A stretch of 64,000 nt of DNA from Meridianimarinicoccus roseus. Its GTDB lineage: Bacteria > Pseudomonadota > Alphaproteobacteria > Rhodobacterales > Rhodobacteraceae. Shown here one piece after another: positions 45,814 to 55,456 of the stretch (within the stretch, counting starts at the first letter, position 1; the number at the start of each line of letters is the position of its first letter). The notes under the pieces are model-generated. The model was not told the origin of the DNA, searched no databases, and worked only from the letters and a program-made list of their open reading frames with translations. Made by a program: the position numbers and the translations under genes. The stretch covers positions 1 through 64,000 of the forward strand of contig NZ_QGKU01000068.1 of assembly GCF_003172915.1 (NCBI RefSeq), read 5' to 3'.

Positions 45814-46878
45814 ATGGTCTACACCCTTACCTCGCTGAACGATCTGCACCGCGCGGGCTTCGACACCCTGATCGACGCGCGGTCCCCGGCCGAATACGCC
45901 GAAGACCGGCTGCCCGGCGCGATCAGCCTGCCGGTTCTGGACAATGACGAACGCGCAGCGGTCGGCACGATGTACGTGCAGGAAAGCCGCTTCGGGGCAC
46001 GCAAGATGGGGGCCGCGCTGGTGCTGCGCAACATCGCGGCGCATATCGACGGCCCACTGGCGGATCGCCCGGGTGGGTGGCGCCCGCTGGTATATTGCTG
46101 GCGCGGCGGGCAGCGCTCCGGCACGTTCGGCTGGCTCCTTCGCGAGATTGGCTGGCGTGCCGAGACACTGGAGGGCGGCTACCAGAGCTTCCGTCGTCAG
46201 GTTGTCGCCGATCTTTATGACCGGCCGATCGCGGGGCCTCTGGTGGTGCTGGCGGGGATGACCTGCACCGCGAAAACCATGCTGCTGCACCGGCTGGCGG
46301 GGGCGGGGCTGCAGGTGCTCGACCTCGAGGGGCTGGCACGGCATCGCGGGTCGATCTTCGGCGGGCAGGCGGGTGGGCAGCCCAGCCAGAAGGCGTTCGA
46401 ATCGGGCATCGCGATGGCGTTGGCCAGGGCCGATCCGACGCGCCCCGTGGTGGTGGAGGCCGAAAGCTCCAAGGTGGGTGACCTGATCGTCCCGCCGAGC
46501 CTGTGGAAGGCCATGTGCGCCGCCCCGCGTGTGGAGGTCACGGCACCGCTTGCGACGCGCGCGGCGTTCTTTCCGACGGCCTATCCCGATCTCGTGGCCG
46601 ACCCGGCTGCGTTCTGCGCCCTGATCGGGCGGCTACGACGGCTGCACGGCGCGGCCCAGGTCGCGGCGTGGCAGGCGCAGGTCGCCGAGGGCGACATGGA
46701 GGGCGTCGCGGCCGGGTTGATCGCGGCGCATTACGACCCGCGCTATGCCAAGTCGCAGGCCCGCTTCGCGCAGAACCTGCGCGCGACGGTGCGTCTCGAG
46801 CGACTCGATCCCGCATCGCTGGACGCCGCCGTACCCACCCTCGCGGCGCACCTGCTGGAAGCCGCCCACACGGGGTGA
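45814..46878 (+). CDS. mnmH: tRNA 2-selenouridine synthase (altered Walker A)
   Basis: Replaces sulfur by selenium in the wobble 2-thiouridine of certain tRNAs, via a geranylated intermediate. The 354-residue protein has an N-terminal rhodanese domain with the active cysteine C95 in VYCWRGGQRSG, the conserved DNDERAAVGT and EGGYQSFRR, and a C-terminal P-loop domain. The P-loop reads GMTCTAKT (148-155), with Ala where the consensus has the last Gly before Lys. DLEGLARHRGSIFG, a family hallmark, is intact. It converges with selD, which makes its selenophosphate substrate. Confidence 0.93.
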   Translation: MVYTLTSLNDLHRAGFDTLIDARSPAEYAEDRLPGAISLPVLDNDERAAVGTMYVQESRFGARKMGAALVLRNIAAHIDGPLADRPGGWRPLVYCWRGGQRSGTFGWLLREIGWRAETLEGGYQSFRRQVVADLYDRPIAGPLVVLAGMTCTAKTMLLHRLAGAGLQVLDLEGLARHRGSIFGGQAGGQPSQKAFESGIAMALARADPTRPVVVEAESSKVGDLIVPPSLWKAMCAAPRVEVTAPLATRAAFFPTAYPDLVADPAAFCALIGRLRRLHGAAQVAAWQAQVAEGDMEGVAAGLIAAHYDPRYAKSQARFAQNLRATVRLERLDPASLDAAVPTLAAHLLEAAHTG

Positions 46879-46918
46879 AGCAGCGGCACGCGAAGGGGCC
46901 GGCCGGTCGGAGCGTGGA

Positions 46919-49114
46919 CTAGGCGCCGCGCAGCGCGATCCGCTCGGGACCGTCCCTCAGTGTGCCGATGCGCGCGGCGGCGTGACCCATCCTGGATAGC
47001 GCGTGCAGCAGGTCATTGACCGATGCCTCGGGCACAGCGGCCAGCAGTCCGCCGCAGGTCTGCGGATCGAAAAGCAGCGCCGCGCGGGGCGTGTCCGGCA
47101 GGCTGTCGAGGTGCAGCGCGGTGTCGGCCCGGTTGGACGGCGCGAGAGTGGAGGCGATGCCGCGCGCGGCCAGCGCTTCGGCGCCCCGGTGCAGCGGCAC
47201 CGCGTCAAGGTCCAGCGCAGCGCCGCAGCCCGAGGCCCGCAGCATCGCCAGCAGGTGACCCGCCAGACCGAAGCCGGTCACGTCGGTCATCGCGTGCGCC
47301 TGTGGGGCCAGCAGCGCCGCCGCGTCGCCCTGCGGGCGGACCATCGCGGCATAGAGCGCGGCCATGTCGCCGCCGTCCGCCCGCCCGCGCATCTCGCCGG
47401 CCAGAAGCGTGCCGGACCCGATCGGCCGTGTCAGCAGCAGCGCGTCGCCGGGCTGCCCGCCGGCCAGTGTGATCGGCCGCTCCGCAAGGCCGGTGACCGT
47501 GAACCCAAGTGTCAGGTCCGCCCCCTGCGTGGTATGACCGCCCGCCAGCACCGCCCCGGCCTGCGCCAGCACGTCCTGCGCGGCCTGCGTGATCTCGCGC
47601 AGGGTCGCGGCCTGCATCGGGGCGGTCATGCGCGGCAGGATGATCGTCGCCAGCGCGGCCTGCGGCTGCGCCCCCATGGCCCAGATGTCTCCCAGCGCGT
47701 GTACCGCCGCGATACGGGCCATCAGCGCCGGATCCTCGACCACGGCGCGCAGGTGGTCGGTGGTCAGCACTTGCCGCGTCGCACCGAAGGCCAGCACCGC
47801 CGCGTCGTCGCCGGGCCGCGACAGCACGTCGTCGCGCAGGGTGTCCGGCGCGGGCAGTTGCGCCAGCGCTCCCGACAGCCCCGAAGCCGCCACCTTGGCC
47901 CCGCATCCGCCGCAGAGCGGAGCAGCGGCCGCGCCGCGCGCGCCACGTGCCGCATCGCCGGTGGGCAGCGCGGGCCGCATCGGGGACAGGTGGCGGAACC
48001 TGTCCATGAAATCGCGGTCGATGCGGTTCTTCAGCCGCCACAGCCACGGCCCCTGAAGCGTCAGCGCGCCCTTCTGGACCAGCGCCGACCTGCGCCCGAG
48101 CGAAATCAGCTTGAGGTAGTCGCGCTGCGGACGGTATCGGCGTGCTTGCATTCCGACCAGCGCGGCGCGCAGATTATGGGCCAGCACAGGCGCCTGACGC
48201 ACGGCATAGACCCCCGCCTTGGGGCGCGGCGCAAAGGTCATGTGCGCGCAGTCGCCTGCCGCGAAGAGCTCGCGGTGCGAGGTGCTGCGCAGGCGGTCGT
48301 CGACATCGATGAACCCCTCCGTCAGTGCGAGCCCGCTGTCCGCCAGCCAGCCATGTGGGCGCGTCCCGGCGGTTCCGGCGCAGAATGCGCAGGGCAGGGT
48401 GCGGCCATCGGCGAGTTCCACCGCCGCGGCGGTGACGCGCGATACCGCGGCACGTTCCAAGAGGCGGATGCCTGTGGCATCGATTTCGGCGCGCAACGCG
48501 CGGCGCGCGGCGGCGGGCAGGGCACCCAGCATCCGGTCCGCCTCCAGCAGCGTGACGCGCGCGTCGTCGCAGCCTGCCGCGCGCAGCCGGTGCGCCATCG
48601 CCAGCGCAAGTTCGACCCCGGCGACGCCCGCGCCGATCACTGCGGCGGCTGGCGGCACGCGCCCCGCCGTCGCATCGGAGACGAACCGGGCCCAGCGGTC
48701 CGCGAAAGGGCCCAGCGGCTTGGCGGGCACGCCGTGGTCGGGAAAGCCCGGCAGATCCGGCATGGCCGAAGTGATGCCGACATCCACCGACGCGATGTCG
48801 TAGACGATCGGCGCGCGGCCGGGCACGTGGATCTCGCGGGCTTCGGCATCCAGCCCGCAGGCTGCGCCCAGCACCAGCCTTGCTCCCGCGAAGCGCGCAA
48901 GCCGTACGAGGTCGATCTCCAGTTCGCTGCGGTCGTAGTGCCCCGCCACATGGCCCGGCAGCATCCCCGAATAGGCGGCCGTGGGGTTCGGGTCGATCAG
49001 CGTCAGCCGTGCGCCCGCCACCGGGGCCATGCCCCATGCGCGCAGCACCAGCGCATGGGTGTGGCCGCCCCCGATCAGGACGACATCGCGGGTCAGGGGG
49101 GCGGGCATGTGCAT
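46919..49114 (-). CDS. selD: Selenophosphate synthase fused to an NADH dehydrogenase-like domain
   Basis: A 731-residue two-domain protein. Residues 1-385 are a pyridine nucleotide-disulfide oxidoreductase module (VVLIGGGHTHALVLRAWG, AAVIGAGVAGVELALAMA, ELFAAGDCAHM). Residues 395-731 are SelD: CGGCGAK at 401-407 keeps the catalytic Cys (C404) and Lys (K407), followed by RPGDDAAVL, TTDHLRAVVED, AGGHTTQGADL and MTDVTGFGLAGHLL. SelD makes selenophosphate from selenide and ATP; the flavoprotein part may reduce a selenium species for it. Such fusions are known in several bacterial groups. Paired with mnmH, it suggests selenium is used at least for tRNA modification. Confidence 0.94.
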   Translation of the reverse strand: MHMPAPLTRDVVLIGGGHTHALVLRAWGMAPVAGARLTLIDPNPTAAYSGMLPGHVAGHYDRSELEIDLVRLARFAGARLVLGAACGLDAEAREIHVPGRAPIVYDIASVDVGITSAMPDLPGFPDHGVPAKPLGPFADRWARFVSDATAGRVPPAAAVIGAGVAGVELALAMAHRLRAAGCDDARVTLLEADRMLGALPAAARRALRAEIDATGIRLLERAAVSRVTAAAVELADGRTLPCAFCAGTAGTRPHGWLADSGLALTEGFIDVDDRLRSTSHRELFAAGDCAHMTFAPRPKAGVYAVRQAPVLAHNLRAALVGMQARRYRPQRDYLKLISLGRRSALVQKGALTLQGPWLWRLKNRIDRDFMDRFRHLSPMRPALPTGDAARGARGAAAAPLCGGCGAKVAASGLSGALAQLPAPDTLRDDVLSRPGDDAAVLAFGATRQVLTTDHLRAVVEDPALMARIAAVHALGDIWAMGAQPQAALATIILPRMTAPMQAATLREITQAAQDVLAQAGAVLAGGHTTQGADLTLGFTVTGLAERPITLAGGQPGDALLLTRPIGSGTLLAGEMRGRADGGDMAALYAAMVRPQGDAAALLAPQAHAMTDVTGFGLAGHLLAMLRASGCGAALDLDAVPLHRGAEALAARGIASTLAPSNRADTALHLDSLPDTPRAALLFDPQTCGGLLAAVPEASVNDLLHALSRMGHAAARIGTLRDGPERIALRGA

Positions 49115-49316
49115 GGCGGGCCTTCGGGCTGCGGCGGGGAAACGGGCGCCTTGGCGGGCGCGCGGCGGAGTGATTGTGTCGCATGGCGGTGCGATACCGG
49201 GGCAGGGTCAGGTGTGTTAGTAAAATCCCGGACGAGGCTTCACAAGCCTTTGACGACATTCGCACGCCGCCCGCGCAGACGGGCCCGGCGGGCCGGAAAT
49301 CCAGGAGGACGCGACC

Positions 49317-49778
49317 ATGAAGAATCCGTACGACATGAGCCAGATGTTCAAGATGTTCGACCCCGAGGACGTGCAGAAGTATTTCGACCCGAACCGCATG
49401 TTCTCCATGTTCGAACCGGCCAAGTCGAACGCCTTCGACATGTCCGGCGTGTTCGACATGAACCGCAAGAACTTCGAGGCGATGGTGGAGGCGAACAAGG
49501 CCGCTGCGGCCGCTTACAAGGACCTGCTTGAAAAGCAGATGGAGGTGTTCGGCCAGATGACGCAGGCCGCGCGCGAACACGTGGCCTGGGTGGACGAGAC
49601 AACCGGCCCCGACGCGATGTCGACCCGCACCGAAGCCTACGGCATGGCCGTGGAGAAGGCTCTCGTTCTGATGCGGAAACTGGCAGATACCGCCCGGGAT
49701 GCCAACGAAGAGGCCTATACGCAACTAAAGGGCCAGGTCAACGAAGCGCTGGATGACATCAAGCAGAAGACCAAGTAA
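49317..49778 (+). CDS. Phasin family protein
   Basis: A 153-residue, largely alpha-helical protein with an unusual Met/Phe/Asp-rich N-terminus (MKNPYDMSQMFKMFDPEDVQ). The phasin helix region is FEAMVEANKAAAAAYKDLLE and KQMEVFGQMTQAAREHVAW. Phasins coat polyhydroxyalkanoate granules. AGGAGG at 49302-49307 is a strong ribosome site. The 202-bp gap upstream is divergent with selD and holds a small AGGCTT-CAC-AAGCCT stem-loop (49237-49251) and a TAAAAT -10-like hexamer at 49223. No PHA synthase gene is in the window; the CoA-transferase at 1-1324 could feed the same polymer cycle. Confidence 0.88.
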   Translation: MKNPYDMSQMFKMFDPEDVQKYFDPNRMFSMFEPAKSNAFDMSGVFDMNRKNFEAMVEANKAAAAAYKDLLEKQMEVFGQMTQAAREHVAWVDETTGPDAMSTRTEAYGMAVEKALVLMRKLADTARDANEEAYTQLKGQVNEALDDIKQKTK

Positions 49779-49795
49779 CCCGAAGCTGCGTCCCA

Positions 49796-49821
49796 CGCGC
49801 CGCCCGGCCGGCGGCGGCGCG
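49796..49821 (+). terminator. Stem-loop after the phasin gene
   Basis: CGCGCCGCC (49796-49804) and GGCGGCGCG (49813-49821) form a 9-bp GC stem with an 8-base loop, 17 bases past the phasin stop. It is followed 23 bases later by GGTTTTC. A high-expression gene such as a phasin usually ends in a terminator, so this is the likely one, although the T run is displaced. Confidence 0.45.
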
Positions 49822-49850
49822 GCGGTGCAGGTGTTCCCGACGGGGTTTTC

Positions 49851-51122
49851 ATGATCGACCACGATCTTCGCTATTCGCTGGCCAACGAACTTCACGCGCG
49901 GCCCTTTCCGTCACTGGCGGCGCCCTGCCGGGCAATTCACCTGGCGATCAAACAGCCGACCGATGCGGCCTCGCGGGACCGGGCGACCGACCGCGCGCAC
50001 CTGATCGATCTGCTGGACCGGCACGGCGCCCAGCACCCGCGCCCCGGTGCGACGCACTATTTCGGGCAGATCGGCAAGCATCACCTGAAATGGGAAAGCC
50101 ATACCGAGTTCGTCACCTATACACTGTTCTCGGACGGGGTGGCGGCGCAGCCCTTCGACGGGCGTTCGTTCGAGTTGTTCCCGAAGGACTGGCTGGAGAA
50201 TGCGCCGGGGGTGCGTGTGACCTCCGCTCTGATCCGGATCGAGCGGCTGCCGGATTTCAGCACAGTCGCGCAGAAGATCGAGGACTGGTTCGTGCCCGAA
50301 AGCGTGGCCGTCAGCCAAGTGATCGACGGCTCGGCAGTGATCGCGGGCGATTTTCGCATCGACAGCAACGGCCACATGCGCATGGCGGTCTTCGCGGCGC
50401 CACAGACCGGCAATAACCGCATCGGCAGGATCGTGCAGCGCCTGACCGAGATCGAGACCTACAAGACCGTGTCGATGCTTGGCCTTGCCATGGCGCGCGA
50501 GTTGAACAGCGCCATGAACGGGATCGAGACCGACATGTCCGAGATGGTCGGGAACATGAGCGGCGAGACGGCGAAGCCCGAGGCGACGCTGAAATCGCTG
50601 CTGTCCATGGCGGCCGAGCTTGAGAACCTGTCGACCAAATCGACTTTCCGTTTCGGCGCGACCGGGGCTTACGAGGCGCTGGTGAATCAGCGGATCGAGG
50701 CGCTGCGCGAGACCCGCTTCGAGGGGCGCCAGACCTTCGCGGAATTCATGATGCGGCGCTACGATCCCGCAATGCGGACGGTCAAGGCGGCGGAACGGCG
50801 ACTGGCCTCGATGACCGACCGGGCGATCCGCGCGGGAGGGCTGCTGCGGACACGGGTGGACGTTGAGCGTTCGGCCCAGAACCAGCTGCTTTTGGAGAGC
50901 ATGGACAAGCGCGCCGACATGCAGCTTCGGCTGCAAAAGACGGTCGAGGGGCTGAGCGTGGTGGCGATCAGCTATTACGCGGTTTCGCTGGTGCTGTATG
51001 TCGCAGCGCCCCTGAGCGGGCTGCTGGACCTGTCCAAGACCATGCTGGGCGCGCTTGTGGCACCGCCCGTGGTGATCGCCGTCTGGTACATGGTAGGCCG
51101 CATCCGCAAGGCGATGGAATAG
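49851..51122 (+). CDS. DUF3422 family membrane-anchored protein
   Basis: A 423-residue protein of the uncharacterised DUF3422 family. The N-terminal part has the conserved LRYSLANELHARPFPSL, HLKWESHTEFVTYTLF and GNNRIGRIVQRLTEIETYKT. The C-terminus has two membrane helices (about 366-388 and 396-416) followed by RIRKAME. A coiled-coil-like stretch (about 270-350) precedes the helices. The domain arrangement suggests a cytoplasmic sensor or scaffold anchored by its C-terminus; function is not known. Confidence 0.9.
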   Translation: MIDHDLRYSLANELHARPFPSLAAPCRAIHLAIKQPTDAASRDRATDRAHLIDLLDRHGAQHPRPGATHYFGQIGKHHLKWESHTEFVTYTLFSDGVAAQPFDGRSFELFPKDWLENAPGVRVTSALIRIERLPDFSTVAQKIEDWFVPESVAVSQVIDGSAVIAGDFRIDSNGHMRMAVFAAPQTGNNRIGRIVQRLTEIETYKTVSMLGLAMARELNSAMNGIETDMSEMVGNMSGETAKPEATLKSLLSMAAELENLSTKSTFRFGATGAYEALVNQRIEALRETRFEGRQTFAEFMMRRYDPAMRTVKAAERRLASMTDRAIRAGGLLRTRVDVERSAQNQLLLESMDKRADMQLRLQKTVEGLSVVAISYYAVSLVLYVAAPLSGLLDLSKTMLGALVAPPVVIAVWYMVGRIRKAME

Positions 51123-51220
51123 CCGCGCGATACCGGTTGCGGCATGGGACCGGGCCGCGCGGCCACTCGCCATCCGGGTCGGGGCACGCTACCTTCGCTG
51201 CATGTTTCAGGAGTGACCCG

Positions 51221-52381
51221 ATGCCGATCAAGAACCGTTTTGCAGAATTGCTCCCCGAGATCACCGGCTGGCGGCACGACTTTCATGCCCATCCGGAACT
51301 GATGTTCGACACGCACCGCACCGCGGGCATCGTGGCCGAAAAGCTGCGCGCCTTCGGTTGTGACGAGGTGGTAGAGGGCATCGGGCGCACCGGCGTCGTG
51401 GGTGTGATCCGCGGACGACAACCCGGACCCGGCGTGGTGGGCCTTCGCGCCGACATGGACGCCCTGCCGATCGAGGAGGCGACGGGGCTGCCCCATGCCT
51501 CGACCATCCCTGGCAAGATGCACGCCTGCGGCCACGACGGGCACACCGCGATGCTGCTGGGCGCTGCGAAATACCTTGCAGAGACGCGCAATTTCGCTGG
51601 CACCGCCGTAGTGATATTCCAGCCCGCCGAAGAGGGCGGCGGCGGGGCAGGCGTCATGGTCCGCGAGGGTCTGATGGAACGGTTTGGCATCCAAGAGGTC
51701 TATGGGATGCACAACTGGCCGGGCCAGCCGCTGGGCCGCTTCGCGATCCGGCCCGGGCCGTTCTTCGCCGCCACGGACGAGTTCAACATCACGGTCGCAG
51801 GGCGCGGCGGTCATGCGGCCAAGCCGCAGGAAGTGGTCGACCCTGTGGTGATGGCCAGCCATCTTGTTCTGGCGCTGCAGACCATCGTCAGCCGCAGCGC
51901 TGACCCGGTGGGGCAGATCGTGGTGTCTGTGACGCTGCTGCAGGCGGGCGGCGGGGCGCACAACGTCATCCCGCAGACGGCGAAGCTTCGCGGCACCGTC
52001 CGTACGCTCGATCCCGCGTTGCGCGACATGGCCGAGGGACGGATGAAGGAAATCGCGGCGGGCGTTGCCGCGACCTTCGGCGGCAGCATCGAGGTGGACT
52101 ATATCCGCAGCTATCCGGTGATGGTGAATACCGGACCCGAAACGGAGTTCGCAGCCGGGGTCGCCCGTGACGTGGCGGGCGCGTGCGGCGAGGCTCCGCT
52201 CGTGATGGGTGGCGAGGATTTCGCCTACATGCTGGAGGCGCGGCCGGGGGCCTATATTCTCGTCGGCAACGGCGACACCGCGCCGGTGCATCATCCCGAA
52301 TACGACTTCAACGACGAGGTGATCCCGGTGGGCTGTTCGTGGTACGCGGGCCTCGTGGAAACGCGCCTGAAGGCGGTCTGA
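51221..52381 (+). CDS. M20D family amidohydrolase (hippurate hydrolase-like)
   Basis: A 386-residue dinuclear metallohydrolase of the peptidase M20 group, probably cleaving N-acyl amino acids. Metal and active-site segments are KMHACGHDGHTAMLLG, IFQPAEEGGGGAG, EVYGMHNWPG and MGGEDFAYMLEARPG. The start at 51221 (MPIKNRFAELLPEITGWR) has CAGGAG nine bases upstream; an upstream extension is unrelated sequence. Cytoplasmic, no signal peptide. Specific substrate unknown. Confidence 0.93.
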   Translation: MPIKNRFAELLPEITGWRHDFHAHPELMFDTHRTAGIVAEKLRAFGCDEVVEGIGRTGVVGVIRGRQPGPGVVGLRADMDALPIEEATGLPHASTIPGKMHACGHDGHTAMLLGAAKYLAETRNFAGTAVVIFQPAEEGGGGAGVMVREGLMERFGIQEVYGMHNWPGQPLGRFAIRPGPFFAATDEFNITVAGRGGHAAKPQEVVDPVVMASHLVLALQTIVSRSADPVGQIVVSVTLLQAGGGAHNVIPQTAKLRGTVRTLDPALRDMAEGRMKEIAAGVAATFGGSIEVDYIRSYPVMVNTGPETEFAAGVARDVAGACGEAPLVMGGEDFAYMLEARPGAYILVGNGDTAPVHHPEYDFNDEVIPVGCSWYAGLVETRLKAV

Positions 52382-52403
52382 CGCCCGGCGCAGCGGCCGG
52401 GCG
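52382..52403. terminator. Bidirectional stem-loop between convergent genes
   Basis: CGCCCGG (52382-52388) pairs with CCGGGCG (52397-52403) around an 8-base loop. It begins one base after the amidohydrolase stop and ends eight bases before the alcohol dehydrogenase stop. The position and symmetry suit shared termination, without a T tract. Confidence 0.45.
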
Positions 52404-52411
52404 CCCCAGGA

Positions 52412-53470
52412 TCAGGTGGCGGCCTTGAAGCTTTCAAGGTCGATCACGAAGCGGTATTTCACGTCCGACGCCTGCACCCGTTTCCATGCTTCGTTCACCT
52501 CGTCCATGCCGATCATCTCCACGTCGCAGACGATGCCGTGTTCGGCGCAGAAATCCAGCATCTCCTGCGTCTCGGCGATGCCGCCGATCAACGATCCCGC
52601 GACCGACTTGCGCCCGAAGATGAGGTTCACGCCCATCACCGGTTCGATCGCGTCGATTGCACCAACGATGGCCATGGCGGCATCGGTGCCCAGAAGCTGG
52701 ATATAGGGGTTGATGTCGTGGCCGACAGGGATCGTGTTCAGCAGGAAATCGAAGCTTCCCGCCGCTTCCGCCATCGCTTCCGCGTCGCTGGACAACAGCA
52801 CCTTGTGCGCGCCCAACTTCTTCGCGTCCTCGCCCTTCGCGGGCGACCGGGTGATCATCGTGACCTCAGCGCCCATCGCCGCGGCCAGCTTCACGCCCAT
52901 GTGCCCCAGCCCGCCAAGGCCGATCACGCCGACCTTGTCGCCCGGCTTCACGTTCCAGTGCCGCAGGGGCGAATATGTGGTGATCCCGGCACAGAGCAGG
53001 GGCGCCACCGCTTTCGTGTCAAGCGTTTCGGGCACGCGCAGCACGAAGTTGCGGTCCACGACGATCATGGTCGAATAGCCGCCATGCGTCGTGCCGCCGA
53101 GATGCCGGTCAGGCGAGCCGTAGGTCTGCGTCGCGGTTTGCTCGCAATACTGCTCGTTCCCCTTCTTGCAGGACGGGCAGGTGCGGCAACTGTCCACAAG
53201 GCAGCCCACGCCGACGAGATCGCCCAACGCAAAGCCTGTCACGGCAGCGCCGGTGGCTGCGACGCGGCCGACGATCTCGTGACCCGGTACCAGCGGGTAG
53301 CTGGTCATGCCCCAGTCGTTGTGGCCGAAATGGATGTCCGTGTGGCACACCCCGCAATAAAGGATGTCGATCTGCACGTCGTCGGGGCCGATTTCTCGGC
53401 GGTCGATGCTCAGATGGTCCAGCGGCGCGCCTTCGGCGGCGACGCCGTACGCGGCGGTCGTTGTGGTCAT
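52412..53470 (-). CDS. Zinc-dependent NADP alcohol dehydrogenase (cinnamyl alcohol dehydrogenase-like, YahK type)
   Basis: A 352-residue medium-chain dehydrogenase. The catalytic zinc ligands are in YCGVCHTDIHFGHNDWG and PGHEIVGRV, and the structural zinc in SCRTCPSCKKGNEQYC. The nucleotide fold has GVIGLGGLGHMGVKLAAAMG, and MITRSPAKGEDAKKLGA follows, typical of NADPH-preferring broad aldehyde reductases. It probably detoxifies aldehydes. It stands alone between converging and co-directional genes, 124 bases downstream of moaA. Confidence 0.94.
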   Translation of the reverse strand: MTTTTAAYGVAAEGAPLDHLSIDRREIGPDDVQIDILYCGVCHTDIHFGHNDWGMTSYPLVPGHEIVGRVAATGAAVTGFALGDLVGVGCLVDSCRTCPSCKKGNEQYCEQTATQTYGSPDRHLGGTTHGGYSTMIVVDRNFVLRVPETLDTKAVAPLLCAGITTYSPLRHWNVKPGDKVGVIGLGGLGHMGVKLAAAMGAEVTMITRSPAKGEDAKKLGAHKVLLSSDAEAMAEAAGSFDFLLNTIPVGHDINPYIQLLGTDAAMAIVGAIDAIEPVMGVNLIFGRKSVAGSLIGGIAETQEMLDFCAEHGIVCDVEMIGMDEVNEAWKRVQASDVKYRFVIDLESFKAAT

Positions 53471-53594
53471 GAAGTCAGTTCCTGTGTCGAGTGTCCGCGT
53501 CGTGCGCGGTTACTTCACACGTGATCTGGACTTGCGGGTTTTCAACCGTAGGCCGTGCGAGGCTGCGCCACGTAAGCTGCCTCGCAGCGCGACG

Positions 53595-54602
53595 TCAGCC
53601 GCCCGTATGACTCATGTGGCGCGACATCTGCCCGTCCGCCCGCTGGCGCGAATAATCGAAATCGTGACCCTTGGGCTTGCGCGCGATGGCGGCACGGATC
53701 GCTTGCTCCAGAGGGGTGTCGTCGGCAGGGCTGGTGCGCAGCGGCGCGCGCAGGTCAGCCATGTCCTCCTGACCGAGGCACATGTAAAGCTCGCCCGTGC
53801 AGGTCAGCCGCACTCGGTTGCAGCTTTCGCAGAAGTTGTGCGTCAGCGGTGTGATGAAACCGATCTTCTGATCGGTTTCCGTCAGCCGGACGTAGCGCGC
53901 GGGCCCGCCCGTGCGTTCGGTGAGATCGACCGCCGTGAAGCGTTCGGCGATGCGCGCGCGGACGTCCTTGAGCGACCAGTACTGGCCGACCCGGTCTTCG
54001 TTCCCGAGATCGCCCATCGGCATTACCTCGATGAAGGTCAGGTCCGTGTCGCGCGCGGCGCACCAGTCCAGAAGCCCGAACAACTCGTCCTCGTTGAAGC
54101 CTTTCAACGCCACGGTATTGATCTTCACGCGCAGCCCGGCGGCCTGCGCCGCGTCGATCCCGCGCAGCACCTGCGGCAGGCGGCCCCAGCGGGTCACGCG
54201 GGCGAACTTGTCCTCGTCCAGTGTGTCGAGCGACACGTTCACACGGCGCACGCCCGCTGCGTACAGGTCGGCGGCGAAACGCTCCAACTGCGAGCCGTTT
54301 GTCGTAAGCGTCAACTCGCACAGCGCGCCGCTGTCGAGGTGCCGTGCCATGGAACGGAAGAAGGTCATTATGTCCCTGCGCACCAAAGGCTCGCCGCCGG
54401 TGATGCGCAGTTTCTCGACGCCCATGCGCACGAAGGCAGAACACAGCCGGTCCAGTTCTTCGAGTGTCAGCAGTTCCTTCTTGGGCAGGAAGGTCATGTT
54501 CTCGGCCATGCAATAGACGCAGCGAAAATCGCAGCGGTCCGTGACCGAGACGCGCAGATAGCTGATGTCGCGTTGGAACGGATCGACCAGTTTCGGTGTC
54601 AT
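53595..54602 (-). CDS. moaA: GTP 3',8-cyclase MoaA (molybdenum cofactor biosynthesis)
   Basis: Radical SAM enzyme that starts molybdopterin synthesis by rearranging GTP. The 335-residue protein has the SAM cluster cysteines C24, C28 and C31 in [23 protein letters not shown], and the second cluster in [20 protein letters not shown]. It ends with the conserved Gly-Gly (SHTGG) required for activity. The start at 54602 gives [19 protein letters not shown]. No other moa genes are in the window. Confidence 0.97.
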   Translation of the reverse strand: MTPKLVDPFQRDISYLRVSVTDRCDFRCVYCMAENMTFLPKKELLTLEELDRLCSAFVRMGVEKLRITGGEPLVRRDIMTFFRSMARHLDSGALCELTLTTNGSQLERFAADLYAAGVRRVNVSLDTLDEDKFARVTRWGRLPQVLRGIDAAQAAGLRVKINTVALKGFNEDELFGLLDWCAARDTDLTFIEVMPMGDLGNEDRVGQYWSLKDVRARIAERFTAVDLTERTGGPARYVRLTETDQKIGFITPLTHNFCESCNRVRLTCTGELYMCLGQEDMADLRAPLRTSPADDTPLEQAIRAAIARKPKGHDFDYSRQRADGQMSRHMSHTGG

Positions 54603-54731
54603 GGCAGGGGCTCCCTCAAGCGTGCGCAAAGATGGGCCAGCGATACGGTTTTGTCCAGATGCGCGGTTCCCATCCCCAGCCCGGCGGGGTAATCGGCCAC
54701 AGATTTGCAGGCAAGGCATGGAGCGGCGGGC

Positions 54732-55403
54732 ATGGCGACGGTGGTTTTCGATCTCGATGGAACGCTGGCGGACACATCGGGCGACCTGATCGCTGCAGCG
54801 AACCATGTTTTCCGTGCGCGCGGACTGGGCGACCTTCTGCACCCGGAACGCGATGCGCTGACCGCCTTCGCGGGTGGCCGGGCCATGCTGAAGCTGGGCT
54901 TCGGCCGTGCCGGTCCGGGCTTTGCCGCCGAGGATATCGAGGCGGGTTATCCCATGCTACTGGGCGCCTATGGCGATGCAATCGACGTGCACACGCGGCT
55001 TTACCCCGGCGCGATGGACGCGGTGGCGGCGCTGCGCGCCGACGGCTACCGCGTATCGATCTGCACCAACAAGCCCGAGGCGCTGGCCCGCAGCCTGCTG
55101 ACGCGGCTGGGTGTTCTGGACGCGTTCGGCGCGCTGGTCGGGGCCGACACGCTGCCGGTGCGCAAGCCGGACCCTGCGCCGTTCCGCGCGGCGGTCGAAC
55201 GCGCGGGCGGAGACCCGGCGCGGGCGGTGCTGATCGGCGACACCGTGACGGACAGGGACACGGCCCGCGCGGCCGGCGCGCCCTGCGTGCTGGTCGGTTT
55301 TGGTCCCCTAGGTGACGGTGTGTCCGCCCTGGAGCCGGACGCGCTGCTGCCTGATTACGCCGACCTGGGCGGGATCGTGGCGCGGCTGATGCCCGTGGGC
55401 TGA
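54732..55403 (+). CDS. gph: Phosphoglycolate phosphatase (HAD family)
   Basis: Dephosphorylates 2-phosphoglycolate from oxygenase side reactions or DNA repair. The 223-residue HAD hydrolase has motif [16 protein letters not shown], motif [12 protein letters not shown], the motif III lysine in VRKPDPAPF and motif [17 protein letters not shown]. The ATG at 54732 begins [10 protein letters not shown], which matches family starts. Divergent from moaA. Other HAD sugar phosphatases remain possible. Confidence 0.88.
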   Translation: MATVVFDLDGTLADTSGDLIAAANHVFRARGLGDLLHPERDALTAFAGGRAMLKLGFGRAGPGFAAEDIEAGYPMLLGAYGDAIDVHTRLYPGAMDAVAALRADGYRVSICTNKPEALARSLLTRLGVLDAFGALVGADTLPVRKPDPAPFRAAVERAGGDPARAVLIGDTVTDRDTARAAGAPCVLVGFGPLGDGVSALEPDALLPDYADLGGIVARLMPVG

Positions 55404-55456
55404 CCCGGAGGCTTAGGGCGCTTGACGCCCCGCACGGGATGGGAGAGCGTCGCGCC

